Shown here: positions 16,774 through 22,975 of the stretch, piece after piece
Layout of the letters: each line of letters starts with the position of its first letter
Numbering within the stretch: the first letter of the stretch is position 1
Assembly: GCA_041750795.1 (NCBI GenBank)
Contig: JBGSYQ010000480.1
Coordinates: forward strand, 1 to 23,003
Origin: JTS-RE94 sp041750795
GTDB taxonomy: Bacteria; Planctomycetota; Planctomycetia; Pirellulales; PALSA-1355
Direction: 5' to 3'
Length of the DNA: 23,003 nt
Notes under the pieces: model-generated
What the model saw: only the letters and a program-made list of their open reading frames with translations
Told to the model about the DNA's origin: nothing
Databases searched by the model: none
Program-made: the position numbers and the translations under genes

Positions 16774-17358
16774 ATGATCCACAGGAAGCTGATCGTTGCT
16801 TCGCTCGCGCTGGGCGCACTTGTGACCGCCTCGCTGCGCGCCGACGAAGTCGAGTACTTCGACCAGAACGGCGTCAGGTACCAGAAGATTCGCCAGGTGA
16901 CACAAAAGCCGATCTCGGAAACGCGTTACGAGTCGCGCCAGTACACCACCTACCAGCCGCGCTACACCACCGACTTGCAGGAATCGGTACGCACCTATCA
17001 GGTGCCGGTTACGGAACAGCAGTGGGTACCAGGCTATCAGCGCACGCTCAACATCTTTGCGCCGCCGGTGCTCTCCTATCGGTTGGTGCCGGTGACGCGC
17101 TGGGAAACGCGCACCGAGACCGTGCGGGTGCCCATCACGCGACAGGACTACGTGGCCCAGCAGCGCGTCGAGCAGATTCCGATCACCACGCAGCGTCTCG
17201 CCCAGGAAACGCACGAGCACGTGATCCCGATTGGTCCCTCCGGCAGCGGCGCTCCGCTGGTGGCCAACAGCAACTCGGCCAGCGGCGGTACTCGCCTGGA
17301 CAACAGCCAGCCCGCTTCGAGCAACAACGAAGGCGTGTGGAACGGAGTCGGACGCTAA
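16774..17358 (+). CDS. Secreted Tyr/Gln-rich repetitive protein, function unknown
   Basis: A 194-residue exported protein that I do not recognise as a named family. Its style is common in planctomycete genomes. Residues 1-23 form a signal peptide (MIHRKL, hydrophobic core, RADE). The mature part is rich in Tyr, Gln, Thr and Arg. It contains a recurring hexad: VPVTEQ (77-82), VPVTRW (105-110), VPITRQ (119-124) and IPITTQ (135-140). No catalytic motif is seen. The C-terminal 45 residues are Ser/Asn/Gly-rich and probably disordered. A cell-envelope or structural role is plausible but inferred only from composition. The start at 16774 is supported by GGGAGG 9 nt upstream and by the signal peptide. 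A structured leader precedes it and a strong terminator follows. Confidence 0.78.
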   Translation: MIHRKLIVASLALGALVTASLRADEVEYFDQNGVRYQKIRQVTQKPISETRYESRQYTTYQPRYTTDLQESVRTYQVPVTEQQWVPGYQRTLNIFAPPVLSYRLVPVTRWETRTETVRVPITRQDYVAQQRVEQIPITTQRLAQETHEHVIPIGPSGSGAPLVANSNSASGGTRLDNSQPASSNNEGVWNGVGR

Positions 17359-17415
17359 CCGCCGCAGCGCTGTCGGATGGCGGCACGCTGCGACGGACTT
17401 TCGAGCACTAAACAC

Positions 17416-17445
17416 AAAACGCGGAGCAACGTTGCTCCGCGTTTT
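17416..17445. terminator. Bidirectional intrinsic terminator (perfect 30-bp palindrome)
   Basis: A perfect 30-bp inverted repeat runs from AAAACGCGGAGCAAC to its complement ending in GTTTT. The GC-rich core is flanked by A and T runs, giving a U-tract on either strand. It sits between the stop of the + strand gene (17358) and the stop of the convergent - strand gene (17475). It is the clearest terminator in the window. Confidence 0.9.
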
Positions 17446-17474
17446 GCTATTCCGCACAGTCCAGCTTGGAGAAC

Positions 17475-17780
17475 TCAGTTGGGCGAGGCATTTGCTTCCC
17501 GTTGCGTCCGGCTCCGCCGCGAACTCTTCGTTTGACCCCACTCCTTGGTCAACGCCTCGAACACTTCCGGCGACTCATAACGAATGATGTTCTTGCCCTC
17601 GGGCATCGGGCCGATCAGCCCGCGCAATACCGGCAGGCCGCGCAAACCCAGGTCCGTGCTGCAGTCGTCCACGCCGATCTGGGTGTGGACGCGCAGCAGC
17701 GACTCCTGCCGATTGTAGTCGCGCATATGAAGCTGGCCATCGGTGCCGCGAGTAACGATGCGAAAGGTATCTTTGGCCAT
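17475..17780 (-). CDS. Small conserved-looking protein of unknown function
   Basis: A 101-residue soluble protein, not recognised. Residues 1-80 look folded (MAKDTFRIVTRGTDGQLHMRDY..., LGLRGLPVLRGLIGPMPEGK, then FEALTKEW). The last 20 residues are Arg/Ser-rich and polar. No signal peptide or membrane segment is present. The start at 17780 is chosen because AGGAA lies about 10 nt upstream. The open frame further upstream gives a low-complexity Ala/Gly/Arg translation with no family-like features. It lies 206 bp downstream of the CBS gene on the same strand, and the gap is long enough for its own promoter. The bidirectional terminator lies beyond its stop codon. Confidence 0.6.
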   Translation of the reverse strand: MAKDTFRIVTRGTDGQLHMRDYNRQESLLRVHTQIGVDDCSTDLGLRGLPVLRGLIGPMPEGKNIIRYESPEVFEALTKEWGQTKSSRRSRTQREANASPN

Positions 17781-17986
17781 GGACGGGGGTTCCTGGGACA
17801 GCGTGGGAGGAAACGCTTGCACCCCCAACGTATCGGCAGGCTTCCGGCCGGCAAGATAAGCAATTTGCCCGCGACCACACAGCGCTTCAGACCCCAAGAA
17901 CCCGCACATACGTCGTCCGCTGGACGATACGTCAGGGCCGGAACCCGCCCGCCGGACAGTCGCGCCGGCTGGCGCGATTCGAGCGG

Positions 17987-18505
17987 CTATTGCCGGGTCG
18001 TGGTGATCGGTTGTTCCGAGGCGGTCGTCCGTAGCGTTTGCAGCAGCATCTGCAACAATACGTGCAAATCCGTATTGGTCAGGATCCCCAGCAAGCGCCC
18101 CTCGCCGACCACCGGCAGGCAACTGATGCCGTGGTCGATCATCGAGGAGATGGATTCAGTCACGCTGGTGGCCGGCCCGATCGTCACCAAATCGGTGCTC
18201 ATGATCTCGCCCGCCAGAATACCCTCGAGCACTTCTTTGTAGGCCGTGCCGGGCCCCATCATGCGCAGCACGTCACGGTCGCTGATCACGCCGACCAGCT
18301 TGCTTTGCGGATCGGTGACCAACAGGTGGCGGAATCGCCGGTCGTGAAAGACTTCGACCAACTCGGGCAAGGTCGTCTCAGCCTTGACGCAGATGGGATC
18401 GCAAGTCATCACCTGCTCGGCGGTCAGGCGTTGCCCGCTCGTGCGCTGCCACAATCGTTCCAGCGCGCCCAACACCTGAATTCGCTTCGCGTCGAGGCGA
18501 TCCAT
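17987..18505 (-). CDS. Twin CBS-domain protein
   Basis: A 172-residue protein made almost entirely of a CBS pair. CBS1 is at about 31-85 (VMTCDPICVKAETTLPELVEVF, LLVTD, LVGVISDRDVLR). CBS2 is at about 101-152 (IMSTDLVTIGPATSVTESISSM, CLPVVGEGRLLGILTNTDL). Such Bateman modules bind adenosyl compounds (AMP, ATP, SAM) and regulate partners. No catalytic domain is fused here. An N-terminal helix (1-28) and a helical C-terminus may mediate contacts. The start at 18505 is supported by AGGAG 8 nt upstream. An upstream Met would add seven residues. The partner is unknown, and the neighbouring 101-residue protein is only a positional candidate. Confidence 0.9.
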   Translation of the reverse strand: MDRLDAKRIQVLGALERLWQRTSGQRLTAEQVMTCDPICVKAETTLPELVEVFHDRRFRHLLVTDPQSKLVGVISDRDVLRMMGPGTAYKEVLEGILAGEIMSTDLVTIGPATSVTESISSMIDHGISCLPVVGEGRLLGILTNTDLHVLLQMLLQTLRTTASEQPITTTRQ

Positions 18506-18898
18506 AGAGGCAACTCCTGCTAACAAATGGGTGGGCCCGATTTTCCCCGCTCGGTCGCTAACCGAACCCTACCTTGCCCAGCCGCCACCGGCAACTTGAC
18601 CGCAGTGGCACAAGTGTTACAGGCGTCACGACGCGGCGCCGCGTTGCATGATCCGTCCGATGTGACCTCTCGCTGTCAGCCGGGAATTCGCATTCCAGCA
18701 AGGCTCCCCCAATTGCACTGGGGGCGCTGGCAGTGGTCGGCTCGTGCGTCGAACCTTCCCCATCAAAGTACGCCCTTCCGACAGCCCACCAGCCGCACAC
18801 CTCGCAGCCGCCCCGCGTAAATAAGCCCACCAGCCATCATGTGCCACCCTCCCAAGAGTTGCTCGTCCGCCGTTGCCCGCCGACGCATACGATTGTAA
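18506..18898. other. Intergenic region at the left edge of the accessory island (393 bp)
   Basis: No gene is confidently called. Two features are visible. One is a 6-bp stem CCCCCA/TGGGGG (18706-18711 with 18719-18724). The other is a 12-bp direct repeat AGCCCACCAGCC at 18783-18794 and 18824-18835. A 25-codon - strand ORF (18840 to 18763) has a good GGGAGGG ribosome-binding site 6 nt before its ATG. It spans the repeats and has no recognisable family, so I leave it uncalled. GC content falls near the right end of this stretch. Confidence 0.45.
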
Positions 18899-19162
18899 AT
18901 TAGAGAGATCGCCCGGAGGGTAAGCGAACTGGCCAGCGGCCTGACTCGAAATCAGGCCGAGCATTCAGAAAGCCCCGCGAATTCCAGCTTTTCTGAATCA
19001 GGGGCAGTGATCGGGGTAGTTCCCGATGAGCAATCTCGACTTTTGGCAGACTTCGAGCTCCTGTTCGTCGTGCAGAAATGGGACGCTCTTCCGGCATCGA
19101 TTCGCGACAGAGTTCTCACAACTATTCGTAGTGCGTTGACCAATTGCCACACGGTCAAATAG
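18899..19162 (+). pseudogene. C-terminal remnant of an integrase-associated small ORF (no start codon)
   Basis: One + strand frame is open for 87 codons from the stop TAA at 18896-18898 to TAG at 19160-19162. The translation begins IREIARRVSELASGLT and ends with KWDALPASIRDRVLTTIRSA. The ...W..LP..IR..VL..I..A pattern recalls the small ORFs that follow tyrosine-recombinase genes in planctomycete genomes, from memory of such proteins and not from a search. No ATG, GTG or TTG occurs in the first third of the frame, although a GGAGG lies at 18915-18919. I read it as a decayed gene or one cut off from its 5' end. It lies exactly where GC content drops, so it may mark an old integration edge. A gene with a rare start codon (CTG at 18929) is the alternative. 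Confidence 0.5.
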
Positions 19163-19203
19163 CCACGCGATCCCACGGCGAACTGTCGTTGATCTCGCTG
19201 ACA

Positions 19204-20232
19204 TCACGCCCAATTGTGGCCCTCGCTGCGCGGTCGGTATCCAATGCGAGACCAGTGCGACTTGAGTGCTTCTGTGGAGAGAGGAATTTTGGGTTCGTTA
19301 ATTGTCTGCCCTTCGTACCGCATCACGTTCAGTGCGGCCCATTTAATCGTGTTCGAGGCTGCATGGTTGACGCAGATTCTCATGGATTGAGAAACTGTAA
19401 AAACGCCGAGTTCAAACAACCTGTCATGAAACAAGCACAGAGCTAGGCCATTGGCAATGTTGCCTCGGAGATCGGGCCTGTCGGCCCACCGTGCGATATG
19501 AGCGCCGACGATCAATTCATGATCGCTTATAACACACTCCGGAAAGCAGCATCGCTGACCAAAGTTAGCTCGAACCGCATCGGAAAACCCTGCTTGGCCT
19601 ATTCGACACTGCATCTCTCGCGCTACCTGCCCAGTGTCGACTGATATGCGTGCGGGTGTTTGTCGTAGCCCTACAAAGTCGCCAAACAAGACCGCTGCCA
19701 GCTCCTGATCGACCTCAGACAAATACGCGCCGTTCTGACATTGAAGCCGGCCGCCTTGTGGCACAAAGAAGAGATAACGTCCGTTCGACGAACTTGCAGG
19801 ACTGTGTCGCCCATGATACTCAAGCAGTTCGTCACGCTTTTCGCTAAAGACCGACTCCAACAGAAGCGGTTGCGGGAGAGGAACGAAATTCCAAAGGGGA
19901 ACTCTATAGAACTCGGTGGCATGCTCCCACTCGCCAGGTTCGGGAGGTCTATCATTGGTCACGTAGCAATCAACATCCGCTGTGGAGAACCCAACGAATG
20001 ACGCATTGTGCCCTTTTCCCCGAAGGTGCACGACCGTGTCCCCGGATTTGACGCGCCGCATTAACTCCCAATAACCCCAGCGTCCGCCACCGCGACGTTT
20101 GGTCGGTGACCATAAGCATTGGCCGAACCGCCAGCCGTGACCTCCATGCGTCGGATCGCGTGACATCTCAAGCCAAGCCATGGCGTCAACACTTTCAAGA
20201 TCACACTTCGATCGCGCGCCAATAACACACAA
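19204..20232 (-). CDS. HNH endonuclease with N-terminal EVE/PUA-like domain
   Basis: A 342-residue predicted nuclease. Residues about 33-120 resemble an EVE/PUA-like modified-base reader: GWRFGQCLWSP, YWELMRRVKSGDTVVHL, FVGFS and FYRVPLWNF. Residues 218-282 form an HNH domain. C229 and C233 probably bind zinc. The catalytic set is H245 (VGAHIARW), N261 (NGLALC) and H269 (FHDRLFELG). This architecture is typical of modification-dependent (type IV-like) restriction enzymes. I place the start at a TTG (20232). An ATG at 20181 (MAWLEM) would drop 17 residues and leave both domains intact, so it is equally possible. The gene is the last of the - strand cassette, 69 bp after the Vsr gene. Base composition is clearly lower in GC than the left half of the window. 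Confidence 0.78.
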   Translation of the reverse strand: MCVIGARSKCDLESVDAMAWLEMSRDPTHGGHGWRFGQCLWSPTKRRGGGRWGYWELMRRVKSGDTVVHLRGKGHNASFVGFSTADVDCYVTNDRPPEPGEWEHATEFYRVPLWNFVPLPQPLLLESVFSEKRDELLEYHGRHSPASSSNGRYLFFVPQGGRLQCQNGAYLSEVDQELAAVLFGDFVGLRQTPARISVDTGQVAREMQCRIGQAGFSDAVRANFGQRCCFPECVISDHELIVGAHIARWADRPDLRGNIANGLALCLFHDRLFELGVFTVSQSMRICVNHAASNTIKWAALNVMRYEGQTINEPKIPLSTEALKSHWSRIGYRPRSEGHNWA

Positions 20233-20301
20233 TTTTCCGACCGCGATTACAACCGCGGTTCACCCTATTTCGGCTTCGTCTTTCTGCCCCTGCTGGACGC
20301 T

Positions 20302-20763
20302 TCAACTTAACTGCGAATCTCTGGGAGCGACCTTTAAGAGGATCTTTCTGACTCTCTCGTCCAACGATTTGGCATCTCTAGTCCAGCACTCCCAGATAAC
20401 AGCAACGCTCCAGCCAGCCTTGCGCAATTCACGCCTTACACGCCGATCACGCGCTTGGTTGTCTATAAACTTCTTTTGCCAGAACGCTCGATTTGACTTC
20501 GGGGTTGTCGCACGGGAACAGATGTGACGATGCCAGAAACACCCATGGACGAAGACCACAAGCGACAAACGCCGTACAACAATATCCGGAGAGCCCGGCA
20601 GCGTAGATACGTTGCAGCGGTACCGTATGCCCAGTCGACGCAAAGATGCTCTCACAGCCACTTCCGGCTGCGTACTGCGCTGCCCAACCGATGCCATAAT
20701 GCGAGATCGAGCGCGATCGGTGGAACTGCAACTCTGCGCAACTTGATCACTTTTTGCGGGCAC
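20302..20763 (-). CDS. vsr: Very-short-patch-repair (Vsr) endonuclease
   Basis: A 153-residue Vsr-family nuclease. Relative to E. coli Vsr, every key residue is present at a constant offset of nine: E34, catalytic D60 (LPGSPDIVV), H73, H78, and zinc ligands C75, H80, C82 and C126 (FVHGCFWHRHIC, WEC). PKSNRAFWQKK is also characteristic. Classical Vsr nicks T:G mismatches arising from deamination of 5-methylcytosine and normally accompanies a cytosine methyltransferase. No such gene is in this window. The GTG start at 20763 lies inside the end of the upstream gene (17-bp overlap), so the two are translationally coupled. In this setting it may act as a defence nuclease instead of a repair enzyme; that is inference. 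Confidence 0.93.
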   Translation of the reverse strand: MPAKSDQVAQSCSSTDRARSRIMASVGQRSTQPEVAVRASLRRLGIRYRCNVSTLPGSPDIVVRRLSLVVFVHGCFWHRHICSRATTPKSNRAFWQKKFIDNQARDRRVRRELRKAGWSVAVIWECWTRDAKSLDERVRKILLKVAPRDSQLS

Positions 20764-21424
20764 GACCCTTTGCCCTCACGTTTCTCGCCTTGCCCTTCTT
20801 GTTGACGTTAGCATCAATAGCTCGATGCGTGCCAATGCACACGCGCCGCAGAAATGCGACATTCCTCACTACGCTTTGGCAATGCAGTTGGCCGTACAAT
20901 GAAATTACTACGGCTCCCAGCAATGTTACCGAATCGATTGCGTCGATGGGAAACGTCGGAAAATGATCTGAAATACGATCCTGTTTCGGTATGGGCCGCA
21001 CAGCTCCGCTTCCAGTTCGCACGGTTTTGATAGGTTGCGCATGCCAATAGCCGTGTTCGCTCGACGAATCGAGGCCTGCGTCCTCGGGTGATTCCCATCG
21101 GAAGCCAAACGCCATATCCGGTGCGGCCATTACGAGCTGCAATGAAACATGATCTGCTTGCGCAAGCGTTACCCATAGAAACGGAATCCATTTCACGCCG
21201 TCCTTGTTGATCGGCGGAAGCAGCACACATCCGTTTCGGAGCACGTGTTCCGCATGTTCAGGCAACTGCTGAAGCTGACGAACGTTTAGTGACGATTGCA
21301 GTTCGCCCCTAACATATGCATCGCTATAGATTCCGGGATCCTCGGCGGTTTCCGGATATCCGGCTAGACCGATATCCCGTAGGAGACTGACAAGCTCTGC
21401 AACTTCGTCTGTCGTTGTGCTCAT
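20747..21424 (-). CDS. Unknown protein of the Vsr/HNH cassette
   Basis: A 225-residue protein that I cannot assign. A helical N-terminus (1-25, DEVAELVSLLRDIGLAGY) is followed by a mixed alpha/beta core. This has hydrophobic strands GVKWIPFLWVTLA (76-88) and VSLQLVMA, and then conserved-looking motifs SEHGYWHAQPI (122-132) and HFPTFPIDAIDSVTLLG (154-170). The last 25 residues are strongly basic (Lys/Arg-rich), which suggests nucleic-acid binding. There is no signal peptide. It starts 4 nt after the receiver-like gene and overlaps the Vsr gene by 17 nt, so it belongs to the same operon. The tight packing suggests it works as a complex partner or adaptor between the sensor proteins and the nuclease. 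Confidence 0.7.
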   Translation of the reverse strand: MSTTTDEVAELVSLLRDIGLAGYPETAEDPGIYSDAYVRGELQSSLNVRQLQQLPEHAEHVLRNGCVLLPPINKDGVKWIPFLWVTLAQADHVSLQLVMAAPDMAFGFRWESPEDAGLDSSSEHGYWHAQPIKTVRTGSGAVRPIPKQDRISDHFPTFPIDAIDSVTLLGAVVISLYGQLHCQSVVRNVAFLRRVCIGTHRAIDANVNKKGKARNVRAKGRARKK

Positions 21425-21428
21425 CTTG

Positions 21429-22649
21429 TTACATGCTCAGTCTCACCGACGGCCGATACTCCTTCAGCGGCGTCGGCATTTCCAAATAGCGCAAGGCGGT
21501 CTGCGCAGGTACATCTGCAACAAACTCGTGTCCTTCCTTGCGATCAATGAATCTAGAAGTATCTTCACAGAATACAAACCGCGGTGTAATCTCCGCGGCC
21601 GCCCACTTCATCGCGTCTGGATCGTTCCTCAATTGTGGCCACAACCATGCAGGTCGTGAAAGCCACTTGTCGCTGCTTAGTCGATACTTTGCAATAGCCT
21701 TACTATTCAGGGCTTTAAGGACTGTCGCATCTCGTCGCGCTGCTGCACGCCATGTTCCGACCAAGGATGTTTTTGCCTTGAGTAGACCAGGAAACCGAGT
21801 TACCAAATGCGCGGCGTCGACCAACACACTCTGTGCCGGCAAGACTACATGCTCAAGCCAATTGGACGTACGTGCGGCAGCAATGCGTGCGATTTGGTTG
21901 GTGTGGTCTTGAAACATCGCTCGATCGCGGCGATGCACACAGTACTCAGATTCAAGAACGAATTCCTTCACTGAGTATGGTTCCGCTTCGCCATCTCTTC
22001 TCGTCGCCACTACATCGGCCATCGCATGGTCCATCGCGATTCGAGCATCCACCGGGAAGTCAAGAACGTCGAGAATCGATTCGTTCAATTGATCTTGAAA
22101 AGCTGATATCTGGTCGCGGCGCTTGCGAGCAAGCTCCGCCAAATTGGGCCACGTCCATGGAGCGAAGCCCCTTGGCGTGTGGTCCCACAGCCACTTGTTG
22201 TCTAGTTGCTCGGAGCCAATGGCCAGATCAGCCCATGAATCCATTGGTCGACGCAGCCGCAAATCAAACGAATCTACTCCCAACTCCGGCGAATTCATGA
22301 GAACGACAATCGTACACGTTGTAAAACAACGCAGCAGATATGCAATGTCTTCGCCTGTCAGACATGTCGCGTCCTCTAGATCAATGAGGTCATAGTCGAC
22401 AAATACGATGTCTATATCTGAGAACGGTGACGCTTCGGGGCGAAAACTGTTGCCTCCCTCTTTACGCGCGATTCGTCTGATAGAATCAAGGGCCTTTAGA
22501 TCTTCGCGGATTTGATTACAGGTTCGCTGAGAAATATCCACGATGCTCTTTGCTGCTCCCTTTCCCAGAGCCTTTCTCCATTGCCGTAAAAACGAATCGT
22601 TGTCGTCTATTATTTCGACTTTCAGCCGTCGAGATTTGCGCGGTGTCAT
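21429..22649 (-). CDS. Receiver-like (response-regulator-type) N-terminus with large unknown C-terminal domain
   Basis: A 406-residue protein. Residues about 9-135 fit a CheY-like receiver: acidic pocket D15-D16 (VEIIDDND), likely phospho-acceptor D85 (DIDIVFVDYDL), G99 and S120 (IVVLMNS, the switch Thr/Ser position). The usual invariant Lys-Pro is Arg-Pro (LRLRRPMDSW), so phosphorylation behaviour may differ. A long insertion sits between the first and third strands (about 40-75). Residues about 165-406 contain no DNA-binding domain that I recognise. The start codon overlaps the stop of the kinase fragment (ATGA at 22646-22649). The next gene begins 4 nt after its stop. It therefore appears to be the receiver partner of that kinase in a cassette that ends in nucleases, not in transcription control. 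Confidence 0.7.
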   Translation of the reverse strand: MTPRKSRRLKVEIIDDNDSFLRQWRKALGKGAAKSIVDISQRTCNQIREDLKALDSIRRIARKEGGNSFRPEASPFSDIDIVFVDYDLIDLEDATCLTGEDIAYLLRCFTTCTIVVLMNSPELGVDSFDLRLRRPMDSWADLAIGSEQLDNKWLWDHTPRGFAPWTWPNLAELARKRRDQISAFQDQLNESILDVLDFPVDARIAMDHAMADVVATRRDGEAEPYSVKEFVLESEYCVHRRDRAMFQDHTNQIARIAAARTSNWLEHVVLPAQSVLVDAAHLVTRFPGLLKAKTSLVGTWRAAARRDATVLKALNSKAIAKYRLSSDKWLSRPAWLWPQLRNDPDAMKWAAAEITPRFVFCEDTSRFIDRKEGHEFVADVPAQTALRYLEMPTPLKEYRPSVRLSM

Positions 22650-22909
22650 TTATGCTCGCTCCATGATAGGCGAAATGCAGTCGAGTAACCCTTGTCTGGC
22701 TTGACGAATGAAGCTCGACAGCCGAGATTTGTTGCAATCATGCGGACAATTGCCAGTCCCAAACCAGTGCCACCGATTCCGAGGCCTTGCCTCGCAGGCG
22801 ACAATTTGAGATGCCGTACAAATGGCTCGAACAGTTCATCAGATGTTTCTAGATCGACGCCTGCCCAGGGCGATTGCGCCATGCTGGGTAATATGGCATG
22901 ATGGGGCAA
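22646..22909 (-). pseudogene. C-terminal fragment of a histidine-kinase-type ATPase (HATPase_c), 5' end missing
   Basis: The last ~70 residues match the end of a histidine-kinase catalytic domain: DELFEPFVRH (F box), then the G2 box GIGGTGLGLAIVRMIATNLG, then a final strand GYSTAFRLSW. The dimerisation helix with its phospho-histidine, the N box and the G1 box are all absent. A TTG at 22909 could serve as start, and the frame stays open to the window edge. The residues before about position 17 do not look kinase-like and coincide with the leader of a gene on the other strand. The gene thus appears interrupted near 22865-22885, probably by a mobile element. It overlaps the receiver-like gene by 4 nt (ATGA), as two-component partners often do. 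Confidence 0.65.
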
Positions 22910-22922
22910 AGCTTTTTTGCCG
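22905..22922. other. Inverted repeat next to the right-edge gene
   Basis: GGCAAA and TTTGCC flank a short T-rich loop (GGCAAA, GCTTT, TTTGCC). It lies just outside the surviving kinase sequence and upstream of the right-edge start codon. It could be part of a mobile-element end or a terminator for either strand. Confidence 0.3.
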
Positions 22923-22975
22923 CTGGCTGTGGAGCAGCCGGGGTTGAAGGAGGCGCATTGCCAAGGAGGCGTGTC

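Noticed and set aside
18915..18958. tRNA-Ser(CGA)-like 5' half: GGAGGGT start, then a 7-bp stem with loop CTCGAAA (18938-18958)
   Set aside because: No T-arm, variable arm or matching 3' acceptor strand follows, and the D-arm pairs poorly. The same bases read as a continuous protein frame (18899-19162), so the resemblance is probably chance. A tRNA fragment used as an attachment site is not fully excluded; tRNAscan-SE on a larger region would settle it.
18963..18998. Inverted repeat ATTCAGAA...TTCTGAAT considered as an attachment site or terminator
   Set aside because: It lies inside the remnant coding frame and has no partner copy elsewhere in the window, so no attachment-site claim is supported.
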